From Pegoplata infirma (Eukaryota > Arthropoda > Insecta > Diptera > Anthomyiidae), in contig OY992537.1 in the NCBI GenBank assembly GCA_963921195.1, forward strand, positions 35,015,410-35,079,409: DNA of 64,000 nt, written 5' to 3'. Positions 54,646 to 64,000 of the stretch are shown here, piece by piece. A program made the translations under genes and the position numbers. How positions within the stretch are numbered: position 1 is the first letter of the stretch; each line of letters opens with the position of its first letter. The notes beneath the pieces are model-generated. The model was not told the DNA's origin. It saw nothing but the letters and a program-made list of their open reading frames with translations, and made no database searches.

Positions 54646-55254
54646 CCAATAAAAACAAATTTTTATTTTTTAATAAAAAATTTATAAAAATTTGTAAAGT
54701 TTTTGTAATGCTCATAAAAGAAAATAATAATAAATTCAAATTTTTCAAGATTTCCCATGATATATAATTTGTTAAAATTTATGATTTTCATTATTTGTTT
54801 AGCAATTGTTTAAAATTTTTTCTCAAACTGACCTTCATTGTTAAAATTATAGTAAATACCTTTAAGATTATTGCAATTTTTCAAATAGCTTTTTTAAAAA
54901 AAAAATTTTATTTTAAATACAAATATTTTCATTTCTATCATGTTTATAATGGTTTTTCTATCTATACATCTTTTCTTTATTGTATCTTTAAAATAAGGAG
55001 CAATTTAAATAAAACTTTCACTTTTTGGTTTTGTTAAAACAATAAAAAACAAAAAACAACAGCACTTAACTATTGCAATTTATTTATACAGGTTTACATA
55101 TTTTACATGTTAACTTTTCATTTAAGATGGTTTAGTAGTTAAATTTCTTAAAATAATTTAAAAATGCCCTACAATCCTGCAAAGAATTTTGCATGTTCAA
55201 AATTTTTTTTTTTAAATTTCGTGAAACATTTTTAAATTTAATACACAGTCGGAC
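54646..55254. other. Gene-free AT-rich stretch
   Basis: No supportable feature. Confidence 0.45.
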
Positions 55255-55257
55255 AAT

Positions 55258-55400
55258 AAATGGTATTCATAATTGCCCCTGAAAGTATGCTTTAATAAAA
55301 AAATCACAATTGCTCCTGAAATTATACTATTATTTACGAAAGCTCCAGAAATTATGCTTTAGAAAAAATATTGACGATTGCTCCTATATTTATGCACTAA
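55258..55400. repeat. Cluster 2 of GCTCCTGAAATTATGCT-type words
   Basis: AATTGCCCCTGAAAGTATGC, AATTGCTCCTGAAATTATAC, AGCTCCAGAAATTATGCTTT and ATTGCTCCTATATTTATGCA, at roughly 35-50 bp spacing. Confidence 0.7.
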
Positions 55401-55481
55401 AAATTTAAACTGAACTTTAAAAATATTTCTAAGTCACTAAAAATTTTCTAAGTCCAAGAAAATTTTTTTATAAAAATATTA

Positions 55482-55946
55482 TAGAGTCCGACCGAAACTA
55501 GTTTTCGAGGCCGAACCGAAACCGAACCGAATATTCGGCCAAAAAAGTAATATTCGGCCGAAACCGAACCGAATAAAGAATAATATACAGCATATAATGC
55601 TTTTAAACCATAGGAATTGTTGTATTTTTGAAAAAAAAATATGTTTTTTAAAAAACTTACAAAAAAATTGTATATTTCATTGCAGATTAGGAGAAAATAA
55701 ATTTTGAACTGAAACAGTTTTACATTTACTGCATAAACTTGTAACATTTTCTTCAATTGAACTGAAACAAGTGTAATGAAATACGAAATCAAAAAATTCA
55801 CCGACTTTTTTACATATTTTTTAAAATATCAAAAAGTTTCGGTTTCGGCTAATATTCGGCCAAAATTTTGCGAATACCGAATAGAGGCCGAAACCCCATT
55901 ATTCGGCCGAAACCGAGACCGAAACCGAATATTCGGTCGGACTCTA
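55482..55946. mobile_element. hAT-like MITE built of CCGAA/TTCGG words (465 bp)
   Basis: TAGAGTCCGACCGAA and its complement TTCGGTCGGACTCTA are the ends. Flanks AAATATTA (55474-55481) and GAATATTA (55947-55954) are an 8-bp duplication with one mismatch. Both arms are runs of CCGAACCGAAACCGAA-type words; the middle is AT-rich. The 117-residue reverse frame at 55448-55801 is an artefact of the arm. Confidence 0.8.
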
Positions 55947-56320
55947 GAATATTATTAAAAACTCAGTTTCAGTTAAAACAAGTAAGAAAGTTATTGTCGG
56001 TCACGACCGACTATATGATACCCTACACCAGTGTTTTCCGGAAAATGGGTCCCAAGTTCAAACATGGACCGATTGGATCTGTCTTTTGTTGGATCTTCAT
56101 TTAATGTAGAAAACACACACATATCAAATTTTAGTGGAATTGGTTTATTTTTTTGTCAATAGACCGAAATTTTTATATGGGGGACTAAGTCCAAAAATGG
56201 TTCAAGTACACGTTTAACGTTTAACACCTAAAAAAAATTTTTTATCAAATATTTCCATTTTTATGAATTTGAGGGAATTATGTGAATATCGGGAGGGTGG
56301 TTTATATGGGAACTACCACA

Positions 56321-56750
56321 CAGCGTTGCCAGTTTTTGTTGTAATTTGTCCCCAAAAAATTGGCAAATCGAATTTAACTTATCATAACTTTCTAAATAAA
56401 TGCCGGATATCTTTTATTTTGGTCAAATTTGGTTCGCGAACATTTTTTCTATAAGACTGATTCATTAAAAAAGTAATTGTTCATAGTAATATAACTTTAA
56501 ATGTGTTGACTACTTAAAAAAAAGATGCACAATTTTCTATTCAACATTTTGCTACATAATTTTTTTGTAAGTGGATCTGGACTTTGTTTAATTGGTCAGA
56601 CTAACAGAAAACATGTTCACGAATCCAATTTGACCAAAATAAACCTTTATATATATTATTATTTATATTATTTATTATAAAAGTTATGATGGATCAAAGT
56701 CGATTTGAGGAGTTTTTGGGGACAAATTACAACAAAAACTGGCAACGCTG
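56321..56750. mobile_element. hAT-like MITE, CAGCGTTGCCAG ends, CTACCACA duplication (430 bp)
   Basis: CAGCGTTGCCAGTTTTTGTT mirrored by AACAAAAACTGGCAACGCTG. CTACCACA is exact on both sides (56313-56320, 56751-56758). 8-bp duplication and CAGNG ends fit hAT. The interior has no transposase. Confidence 0.9.
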
Positions 56751-56755
56751 CTACC

Positions 56756-56952
56756 ACACAAAGAAAAAGCTTCATTAATATAATGAAACTCATCATAAAA
56801 GTTCGTCCAATGAAACTGTTTAATTCATTCATAGTATTTATGAAACATTTCATTATATTTATGAAAATTTTCGAAATATTTATGAAAACTTCATTAAAAA
56901 CTTTCATTGGACGAACTTTTATGACAAAGTGTTTTACAGAATTTTGAGTGCA
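56756..56952. mobile_element. Small palindromic MITE next to the hAT-like MITE
   Basis: AAAAGTTCGTCCAATGAAAC and TTTCATTGGACGAACTTTT pair; the ends are about CACAAAGAAAA and TTTTGAGTG. It inserts between CTACCA and CAGAAGGACTGG of family B. ATGAAA-rich words recall family J. Confidence 0.65.
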
Positions 56953-57416
56953 GAAGGACTGGCCCAGTTCCTTAGAAATTTATAATGATGATTCGTGCAT
57001 ACAAAATTTGATTACCTTCAAAATTTTAAAGCGATATCTATTATAATACGGTAATTAGAGTCATTTAAGCCGAATCCAAAGGAGGCGTTTGCATGGGGGC
57101 TAGGTCTTAACATGGACCGATTTTTTCCAATTTTAATAGGCTTCGCCCTTGGGGCAAAAGATGCTTAAGTTCAAAAAAGCATGCTTAAGTTTCAAATTTT
57201 CAATTGATTGAAAATTGCGACCTGTATCGTGCTTAAACCGATAGATGGACAGACGGACGAACATCGCTAAATCGACTCAAAAAGTAATTCTGAGTCGATC
57301 GGTATACTTGAAGGTAGGTCTAGGACCAACATTTCGGGTAGTTACAAACATCAGCACAAACTCATTATACACTGTACCACAGAATGGTGTAGGGTATAAA
57401 CAGAACAGGACACTCT

Positions 57417-58793
57417 TTACCCTCAAACCACAGTATGGACGTATACTCACTTTGTCATTCCGTGTGTAACTCATCGAAATGTCGGTCTAGAACCCCATAA
57501 AGTATATGGGGCATTCCCTGTCAAATCGGACACTTTGAAAAACTTTTTTTTAGATTTTCCCAATTTGTTAACAGTTTTTAGTACCCTTCGAAAACTCCTT
57601 CGTGGTAAATTTTCAGATTTTTTTGATGACCTGTTCAAAAGATATCGAATTTTTCAAAGTTTGTAGTTTTTCCTTTACTTAAACTTCTTTTACTCATAAC
57701 TTTTTCAATAATGATCCAAATTTCATTTTTTTTTTCTTAAAATTTTTTGTTTTTTACGTACTTTTTAAAAAAAATCCCAAAAAATTTTTAAAAGCGCTCT
57801 AGTGGGAGCCTACTTAGGGAGTGGAGATAGGGCGTAGGTATGTTTTAAAAAAATGTTGTAGGGTAAAAATAAATGGGGGTCGGTCTCACTAATGACCCCT
57901 CTCGGACGCACCATTGGACCGGTAGAAGCTGATTAAATAAAACAAATTTACAAAAATAAAAAAAAAATGTATGGGGACTGCCTTAACAGTTGAAGATAGA
58001 GGGTAGGTGTGTTCAGAGAAAATGTTTGTGGGTCGGTCATACATTTTGTTGCTCTAAGGGCACTATTACGGCAGTTAGAGCGGTTGGAGCAAATTTTAAA
58101 AAATGTCGTTTTGTGTGGGAGCCCCCTTAGAAATTGGAGATAGGGTATTAGTTTGTTCCAAAGAAATGTTAAGACGTAAAAATTAATGGGGGTAGGTCTT
58201 ACAAATGACCCCTCTATGACGCACAACTGGAGCAGTAGAAATGATTTTAAGATTGAAAAATTATTTTTAAAAATAGTAATAATCGTTATCCCACGATCCT
58301 CCTGGGCAAAAAATTTGTAGAATCGATAGAAGTTTTAAACAAAAAAATTTCAAAAAAATCAAAGAGTACAAACATTTTCAAAAATGAGATTTAAATTTAA
58401 AAACTTAAAAATCGCATACTATAGCGATTTTAAGAATTTTTTGGGACTTTTTTTTAAAAAGTACGCAAAAAAACAACATTTTTGAAAAAAAAAATTTGAA
58501 ATTTGGACCATTATTGAAGAAGTTATGAGTAAAGGAACAAACTACCTATTTTTAAAAATTCGACATATTTTGAACGGGTCATCAAAAGAATCTGAAAATT
58601 TACCACGAAGGAGTTTTCGAAGGGTACTAACAACTGCAAATAAATTGGGAAAATCAAAAATTTTTTTTTCAAAGTGTCCGATTTCACATGGAATGGCCCA
58701 TATGTACTTTATGGGGTCCTAGACCGATATTTCGATGCGTTACACACGGAATGACAAAGTGAGTGTACCCCATACTGTGGTTGGAGGGTATAA
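57417..58793. mobile_element. Foldback G2 with family A sequence in both arms
   Basis: The left arm runs TACCCTCAAACCACAGTATG, core TTTGTCATTCCGTGTGTAAC, CCCCATAAAGTATATGG, then GCATTCCCTGTCAAATCGGA. The right arm repeats all of this inverted, ending CCATACTGTGGTTGGAGGGT. The unpaired centre (57800-58320) equals the G1 centre in the opposite orientation. No coding. Confidence 0.85.
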
Positions 58794-59480
58794 AAAACCT
58801 TCTGAAGAAAGTAAATTCCGATTTTAATAGCGTAAAAATTTGTACTTTAGTACTTTTTCTATTTCCTGAAGAAATGGTTCTAAAAACTTGACATTTGAAA
58901 TGTAGGAAAAATATTAAAATTTTTTTTTTTTGAAAATTTCGATTCAAATTGTTTTATTCTCTTTGCCTTAATCTATAGGTGTATATTGATAATTTCGGAT
59001 CTAACGGGATAAAATGTAAAATCGTTTACTTTGGCCACTGAAACCAGAAATTTGAAATGTATTATCTTCTTGCCAAAAATAAAGCATTCAGAAATTCCGA
59101 TTTTATTGAGATAAAAAGGGTAAACATTTGTAATTTAGTACTTTTTCCATCTCCTGAAATAATAGATCTAGAAATGACAAGAAACATTTGCCAAGAATTC
59201 CTTCTAATTTTACAAACTTTTTACCAATAGAATTGTAAATTTACAATTTTTTTGACGCGATAAAACTTACAAGGAGGTTTCGTGACTTTACTAAACTTTT
59301 GCTACCTCCTGTTTTACAAAAATTCCTAGTAAAAATTACGAGCTATTTCTGTAATCTTACAAGATTTTACCAATAAAATTGTAAATTTACAACTTTTTTG
59401 GCGCAATAAAACTTGAAAAGGAATTCTCGTGAATTTACTAGATTTTTTGTACCTCAGAAATTTGTAAAATTACAAAAAAA
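58794..59480. repeat. Loose direct repeats
   Basis: ATTCCGATTTTAATAGCG with TTTAGTACTTTTTCTATTTC recurs about 290 bp later (59095-59160). AATTGTAAATTTACAATTTT with GATAAAACTTACAAGGAG recurs about 145 bp later (59235 and 59380). No gene. Confidence 0.55.
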
Positions 59481-59614
59481 AAATTGTAAAATTACAAAAA
59501 TACAATGTAAATTTCGATAATTATTTTTTTTTTAAACAAGGAAAACTGTCAAATATTGGTAAAATGGGATTACGAAACTTTTTCTAGTAATTTGACAAAA
59601 ACCTTGTGTGTATT

Positions 59615-60335
59615 CCCAGAAAAATTTTCGGTTGCAAAGAACCGATTGTGGAACAACATATACTTCCATAGAACCTGTTCTAATTCTTGTGCAACACCGA
59701 TTCTTTTTACAAAGGGATTGTCCCAAAAGCAACAGGTGTTTGTAAGCAAAATTAGAATATATTTTTGTTCCTCGGAATCGGTTCTAGAAGTGAAATTTGG
59801 AACAGAAATGAGAATTAAAAAAATATTTTAAATTGCATTAATTTACTAAGTAAAGATAAAGATAATCTTATATGACATGGAATATTCACATCCACAACTA
59901 AATCCTTTGTCTCCTCCAAAATTGCATTTTGGGCTTTGCCAAAATGATATACCAGAATATGGATTTTCTGCAAAAAAAAAAAAATGGAAAACATAATTTT
60001 ATTAGTATTTGACCCGACCCAGACAATCAAAATTCAATTTACTTACCTTTGTATCAACAATTTTCACGATTTTATTCTGATAATTTGATAGAATTTCGTG
60101 TTTTCTTCTTGGTTAACAAAAAATTGATATTTATTTTTTTAATTTTTTTGACACATAATTTTTTTCAATTTCTGAGAACCAAAATGTTATGAAACTTTGA
60201 TTGCAGAGAACAAGATTCACAATAATTTTCACTTAACTTGTTCTGAATAATTAAAGTGTAATAGTGTATAATTACCGAAGAACCTGTTCTAGAACAAGTG
60301 TTGTCAGAATCGGTTCTAAAAAATTTTCCTGTGTT
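59615..60335. mobile_element. Possible MITE R with AGAACCGATT / GAACCTGTTCTA subterminal words
   Basis: CCAGAAAAATTTTCGG and AGAACCGATT at the left mirror CGGTTCTAAAAAATTTTCC at the right; AGAACCTGTTCT occurs near both ends. Boundaries and duplication are unclear. The overlapping frames on both strands are not credible genes. Confidence 0.4.
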
Positions 60336-60544
60336 ATAACAAAATTTATTTTTAAAAAATAAAAAATATTTTTATTTTTGACGAAAAATTAACAAAATTG
60401 AAATTTGGCGATTTCTGGCGATTTTTTACAAAATTTTTGGCGATGAACGTAAAAAAATCTGACAACCCTGGACACAATTAAATAAGTTTCCGTAGGGGAG
60501 AATTTCAGAAATGGGAACAATACTACTGATCCTTCTAATATTAT

Positions 60545-60655
60545 TGCACCGGGCGGTTATGCTAGTTAAAGCATAAACAATTCTATCTAAAAGTATGCAA
60601 TAGAAAAGTTCTTAATTGCTCCTAACATTATGCTACATAAAAAAATTAAATTGCT
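60545..60655. repeat. Cluster 3 of CTCCTAACATTATGC-type words
   Basis: GGCGGTTATGCTAGTTAAAG, ATTCTATCTAAAAGTATGCA, TTAATTGCTCCTAACATTAT. Confidence 0.6.
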
Positions 60656-61550
60656 ATAAAATAGGGTGTCCAATTAACAATCTCTACCAGCTTCTCTTGT
60701 AACTTTCCATACTTTTTTCTGTTATTGCATTTTACCTTGTAATTTTTTTTTTTCTCTGTTTAAACTATAACATATGTTTCATATAATGTTTTATGTGGTT
60801 TTTAACCACAACCACCTTCTTTTTGGAATTTTTTTATATTTTACCTGTCCAAAATAAAATGGCAAACCAAAAAAGAAAAAAAACACAAAAAAAGTTAATG
60901 TAATTTAGTTGCCACCAACAACAATGTGTTTTTTTTTTTGATATCACTCACAAAACAATTTTGTTGTTTGGAAATGTAATAGAAAGGAGCTCAACACAAA
61001 AAAAAATCATTCATTCAAAATCACTACTTGTTTTCGTTTAAAATTGTTTTTCAAAAGAAAAGCTTTTTTTTCCAAAACGTTTCTCTATGGTTTGAATTTT
61101 GTAGTGGTTATTTTTCGTTTATATTTCTCGTAGAAACGTGATTTCCGTTACAAAACTTTTAACTTGTTGTAAAGTACATGGTAGTGTTTTTGATGTACAA
61201 TTTAACGATTTGGCGTTAGTTTGAATTGGTGGTGGCGGCGGTACGTGTTTTTGTATTTTTTCGATTACTATTTTTTTTTTTTCGTAAGCTTATCATCTAG
61301 CCACTGCATTAAGCCAGTAAATACGAAAAAAAAAATTGTTTATTTTAGTTTCACAATCAGCAAAAAAACAAAAAAATACTACAAATGTAAAAATATTTGA
61401 AAATTGCGTTGCAGACATTCATTTACTTAGGTTTCAGGGAATCTTAAATCGTGTAATAGAAAAATTCTCACATAACCTTAATTATAACTAGAAAAAAAAC
61501 ATAAGTTTATTTTTTGTTCTACACTTAATTCAGCCATCTTAATAAAAAAT
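60656..61550. other. Apparently non-repetitive, gene-free stretch
   Basis: By eye this is the longest part of the window without a recognised repeat. It includes GGTGGTGGCGGCGGTACGTG at about 61229-61248 and CTCGTAGAAACGTGATTTCC. It could hold regulatory DNA, but I see no TATA/Inr pair or coding exon to support that. Confidence 0.4.
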
Positions 61551-61554
61551 AATA

Positions 61555-61620
61555 ATATTAATCCTTAAAGTATACTTTAGAAAACAATTTATGCTTTAGC
61601 CTAAGACTATGCTATAAAAA
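61555..61620. repeat. Cluster 4 of CCTAAGACTATGCT-type words
   Basis: ATCCTTAAAGTATACTTTAG, TTTAGCCTAAGACTATGCTA. Shortest of the four clusters. Confidence 0.5.
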
Positions 61621-61796
61621 TTTCCATTCAATTACAGAACAATCCAGTCGTAATTTTGATATTATTCATACTAAAGAAATTAGTACACCATTATTTGTTG
61701 AGCAATTATAAATTTTTACAAAATTTTGTGGTCATTTGTTCAGTAGTTATTAAAAAAGTACCAATTTTCCCCATTTTAATAAAAAAAAATTTTTTT

Positions 61797-62187
61797 CTGG
61801 ATGATCCTAGATTTAAAATTTTTAAGCAACCAGAGAAGGCTTTATTGGAAAATAATCTACAGACTAATCCAACACGATGGAGTTATTGAGGAAAAGGACA
61901 AACTTTCGGCAATGCGCGCATCTGACAAACAGGGCACTGTTTTGGCCTCGTCATCGAAGTCTGGTAAAAGGTAACGCTCGCCAGACGAGAAACCTTTACC
62001 TAAGAGACCTAAGGTGACCGGCAACGTCAGGAGTCAGTCTTGCAGTGAAATGGTGAAAGGTAGCTCCGTTTGGGCTGTGATCTACAGGGAGAATGGGGTT
62101 TGAAGTATCCCAAGTGACAAGTGGAGTTTTGTTGAATCTAAATTAAATGAAATTTACTTTAGGCTCATTAAGAGTACTCCCTACTAC
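61797..62187 (+). pseudogene. Non-LTR retrotransposon ORF1, N-terminal relic
   Basis: Composition changes abruptly to GC-richer, coding-like sequence. A frame from ATG 61912 (MRASDKQGTVLASSSKSGKR) is broken by TAA at 61972 and TGA at 62101. It then continues as KWSFVESKLNEIYFRLI. Upstream, LDDPRFKIFKQPEKALL (61797 onward) is in another frame, implying a frameshift near 61880. It is probably the start of ORF1 of a LOA/Jockey-group element; no poly-A or target duplication is in view. Confidence 0.6.
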
Positions 62188-62967
62188 TGTCAACGCAGGT
62201 TGGTATCAAGGTCGTGTAAATCTCATTGCATTTGGAAACGAAAGCAGCAGCCATGTTTAAGGTTGCCACTAGCCAAGTGGGAGAGTTTTGGCCCGGAGCC
62301 AACTGGACGTTGATATCCCGTTGCTACCCAGAGCTCATGCATGGATTCCGATGTCTACAAGTGACACTGAGGTCATTCTAAAGATGATCAAAGTCTGCAA
62401 TTTTGACCTTCCATTTCAGAATTAGAAAATTGCCAGATTGGGTGATATGGAGGGCGCTCGTCGTCAAGCAGTGGTTTTGGTTAATGAGGAAAATCACTTC
62501 CGCTTTAAGCCAGGACTGACGGCATTATTATATTTGGCATTTTTTCATATAAGAGTCAATGCTACAAGGGCAACCAGAGGCCTATATTGGACACAGCCAA
62601 GCCAGTGGTAAAATCGGCTGGGGAGGAGAATCTGGAAGAAGTTGATATTCAGCTGACCGATTCTAGGCTGATGGGAGATGCATCTGACATTTTCGAAACC
62701 AAATCTGGTAACAAATGCGATCTCTGTGATAACACGGAGGACAAAGCTAATGTCACGTTAGGTGATATTTCGGTCGAAGCCCATGCAGCAAAGAATGCGG
62801 AGAGTTTTGATGCCTCCCATTCAGAACAGATGGGAAACACATCTGGCTTATTCGAAACCGAATCTCAGGACGAATGCGACCTCTATGATAACACGGAGGA
62901 TGAAACCAATAACGCGGTGGTAGAAAGGATGGTGGAAAAAACAATATGTTGCAGTTCCTACAAATAA
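62188..62967 (+). pseudogene. ORF1 C-terminal part, tandem unit 1, frameshifted
   Basis: Homologous to 63099-63891, but with a deletion near 62300, an in-frame TAG near 62421 and further indels near 62490, so the DUF4780-like region is broken. The last 126 codons (62587-62967) are intact. They form an acidic tail in which a segment of the type MGDASDIFETKSGNKCDLCD is repeated once more with changes about 49 residues later. Confidence 0.75.
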
Positions 62968-63173
62968 ATTTCCATCATTGTAAGGCAGCCTCAGTTACAC
63001 TCTTGCTGCGCCTGATGACTGGAGCCGTTGACTTGGTTTTTATCCAAGAGCCCTGGGTGCGGGGTGGTAGGGTTTGCGGATTAAAGACCCCTGTCAACTG
63101 TCAACGCAGGTTGGTATCAGGGGCGAGTAAAACTCGTTGCTTTTGGGAACGAAAGATCCGCAGCCGTGTTTAA
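62946..63173 (+). pseudogene. ORF2 start (endonuclease N-terminus) truncated by the tandem junction
   Basis: The 75-codon frame begins MLQFLQINFHHCKAAS and continues VDLVFIQEPWVRGGRVCGL, the first part of an apurinic-type endonuclease domain: the QIN motif with Asn, and the IQEPW motif with catalytic Glu. After KTP it reads into the next unit's ORF1 DNA in the wrong frame, so endonuclease, reverse transcriptase and the rest are lost. ATG 62946 overlaps the end of ORF1 by 22 bases. Confidence 0.8.
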
Positions 63174-63891
63174 GGTTGCCATTAGCCAAGTGGGAGAGTT
63201 ATGGCCTGGAGCCAGACTGGACGTTGTGGAAAAACATGATATCCCCTCGCAACCCAGAGCTCATGCATGGATCACAATGGCTACAAGTGACACTGCGGTG
63301 ATTCTAAAGATGATAAAAGTCTGCAATCCTGACCTTCCAACTCAGAATTGGCAAATTGCCAGATTGGGTGATATGGAGGGCGCTCGTCGTCAACCAGTGG
63401 TCTTAGTTAATGATGAATCACTTTCGATTTTAGCCTGGACTGACGGCATTATTAGATTTGGCGTTTTTTCATATAAGAGTCAATGTCTACAGGGCTACCA
63501 GAAGCCTATTTTGGACGCAGCCAAGCCAGTGGCAGAGTCGGCTGGAGAAGAGAATCTGGAAAAGGTTGATAATCAGCTGACCGATTCTAGGCTGATGGGA
63601 GATGCATCTGGCATTTTCGAAACCGAATCTGGCAACGAATGCGACCTCTGTGATGGCACGGAGGATAAAGCTGATGCCACGATGGGTGACATTCAGGACG
63701 AAGCCCATGCAGCAAAGAATGCGGAGAGTTTTATTGCCTCCGATTCAGAACAGATGGGAAACACATCTGGCTTATTCGAAACCGAATCTCGGGACGAATG
63801 CGACCTCTATGATAACACGGAGGATGAAACCAATAACATGGTGGTAGAAAAGATGGTGGAAAAAACAAGATGTTGCAGTTCCTACAAATAA
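63085..63891 (+). CDS. Non-LTR retrotransposon ORF1 C-terminal region (DUF4780-like), intact in unit 2
   Basis: The frame is open from 63085; the conventional first M is a GTG at 63166, so the biological start is upstream and missing. After the junction it reads NAGWYQGRVKLVAFGNERSA, then VGELWPGARLDVVEKHDIPS, PRAHAWITMATSDTAVILKM, QNWQIARLGDMEGARRQPVV. The GWYQGR, ELWPGA, PRAHAWI and EGARRQPV words are typical of the DUF4780-like domain in ORF1 of insect LOA-group elements. An acidic tail follows, with two FETES..ECDL.D.TED repeats. ORF1 products are thought to bind element RNA. As part of a tandem unit lacking a start it is probably not functional. Confidence 0.75.
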   Translation, partial: RPLSTVNAGWYQGRVKLVAFGNERSAAVFKVAISQVGELWPGARLDVVEKHDIPSQPRAHAWITMATSDTAVILKMIKVCNPDLPTQNWQIARLGDMEGARRQPVVLVNDESLSILAWTDGIIRFGVFSYKSQCLQGYQKPILDAAKPVAESAGEENLEKVDNQLTDSRLMGDASGIFETESGNECDLCDGTEDKADATMGDIQDEAHAAKNAESFIASDSEQMGNTSGLFETESRDECDLYDNTEDETNNMVVEKMVEKTRCCSSYK

Positions 63892-64000
63892 ATTTCCATC
63901 ATTGTAAGGCAGCCTCAGTTGCACTCTTGCTGCGCCTGATGACTGGAGCCGTTGACTTGGTTTTTATCCAAGAGCGCTGGGTGAGGGGTGGTAGGGTTTG
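63870..64000 (+). CDS. ORF2 endonuclease start, unit 2, runs off the window
   Basis: ATG 63870 opens a frame overlapping ORF1 by 22 bases in a different phase. It repeats the unit 1 start (MLQFLQINFHHCKAAS) and continues VDLVFIQERWVRGGRV to the window end. The W-motif region has IQER here against IQEP in unit 1, a single substitution next to the catalytic Glu. Whether it continues into a complete ORF2 or another tandem junction lies beyond the edge. Confidence 0.75.
   Translation, partial: MLQFLQINFHHCKAASVALLLRLMTGAVDLVFIQERWVRGGRV

Larger units (their letters stand above)
55978..57399 (-). mobile_element. Family B copy B6 holding two MITEs
   Basis: ACAAGTAAGAAAGTTATTGT, hairpin-like TCGGTCACGACCGA, AGTGTTTTCCGGAAAATGGG; interrupted at 56320 and again at about 56756. 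It resumes AGAAGGACTGGCCCAGTTCC to ATAGATGGACAGACGGACGA, GTTACAAACATCAGCACAAA and GGTGTAGGGTATA. Confidence 0.85.
62188..64000 (+). repeat. Tandem duplication (about 911-924 bp unit) of a retrotransposon ORF1/ORF2 junction
   Basis: TGTCAACGCAGGTTGGTATC starts unit 1 at 62188 and unit 2 at 63099. Each unit carries the end of ORF1 and the first about 48 codons of ORF2. At the junction TGTCAAC occurs twice in succession (63092-63106), which suggests microhomology-driven joining. Unit 2 reaches the same ORF2 point at the window edge, so more units may follow. Confidence 0.85.

Noticed and set aside
55448..55801. 117-residue reverse-strand open frame
   Set aside because: It starts in the arm of a hAT-like MITE and its end consists of the translated CCGAA repeat; no domain is recognisable.
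59645..60300. AGAACCTGTTCT words as steroid-receptor response elements
   Set aside because: They lack the 3-base spacer of the consensus and lie in mirrored positions expected of transposon subterminal repeats.

Overview
This is strongly AT-rich, gene-poor nuclear DNA from an insect, most probably a higher (schizophoran, perhaps calyptrate) fly. The clue is a dispersed family built as (TA)-rich tract, a conserved core around TTTGTCATTCCGTTTGTAAC, then a (GTCY) tract. That matches the published description of dipteran mini-me/DINE-like elements. I find no convincing host protein gene, tRNA, rRNA or snRNA; nearly every open frame is a chance frame in a repeat. The window looks like intergenic DNA or the inside of a very long intron. 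Family letters (A to T) are my own labels.

Layout. 0-5 kb: a 28-bp perfect hairpin, a repeat carrying an AG|GTAAGT ratchet-type site, and 515-bp tandem units. 5-13 kb: family A and B elements with palindromic insertions. 13.2-14.6 kb and 30.8-32.1 kb: two arrays of the same 17-bp minisatellite. 16.9-19 kb: about 520-bp tandem units. 21-30 kb: a dense stack of palindromic (foldback) transposons, three of them with clear target duplications. 34-37.4 kb: a family A copy holding a foldback with a weakly ubiquitin-E2-like frame, plus a family B copy. 37.4-39.4 kb: a tRNA-Lys-type retroviral primer binding site and a tandem series of degenerate copies of it. 41-50 kb: more nested elements, a G-rich minisatellite and a second copy of the ratchet-site repeat. 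50.5-51.6 kb: a 35-bp array of two alternating palindromes with a 120-bp higher-order repeat. 52-60 kb: nested families B, C, N and G and hAT-like MITEs. 61.8-64 kb: a LOA/Jockey-type non-LTR retrotransposon whose ORF1-end/ORF2-start segment is tandemly duplicated and runs off the window.

The sequence reads as an insertion record. Family A and B elements are the usual hosts; hAT-like, Tc1-like, Harbinger-like and Chapaev/Transib-like non-autonomous palindromes sit inside them. In several cases another copy of the host repeat serves as the empty site, so relative insertion order can be read directly. Boundaries of decayed repeats are approximate (tens of bases); those given with target duplications are exact.
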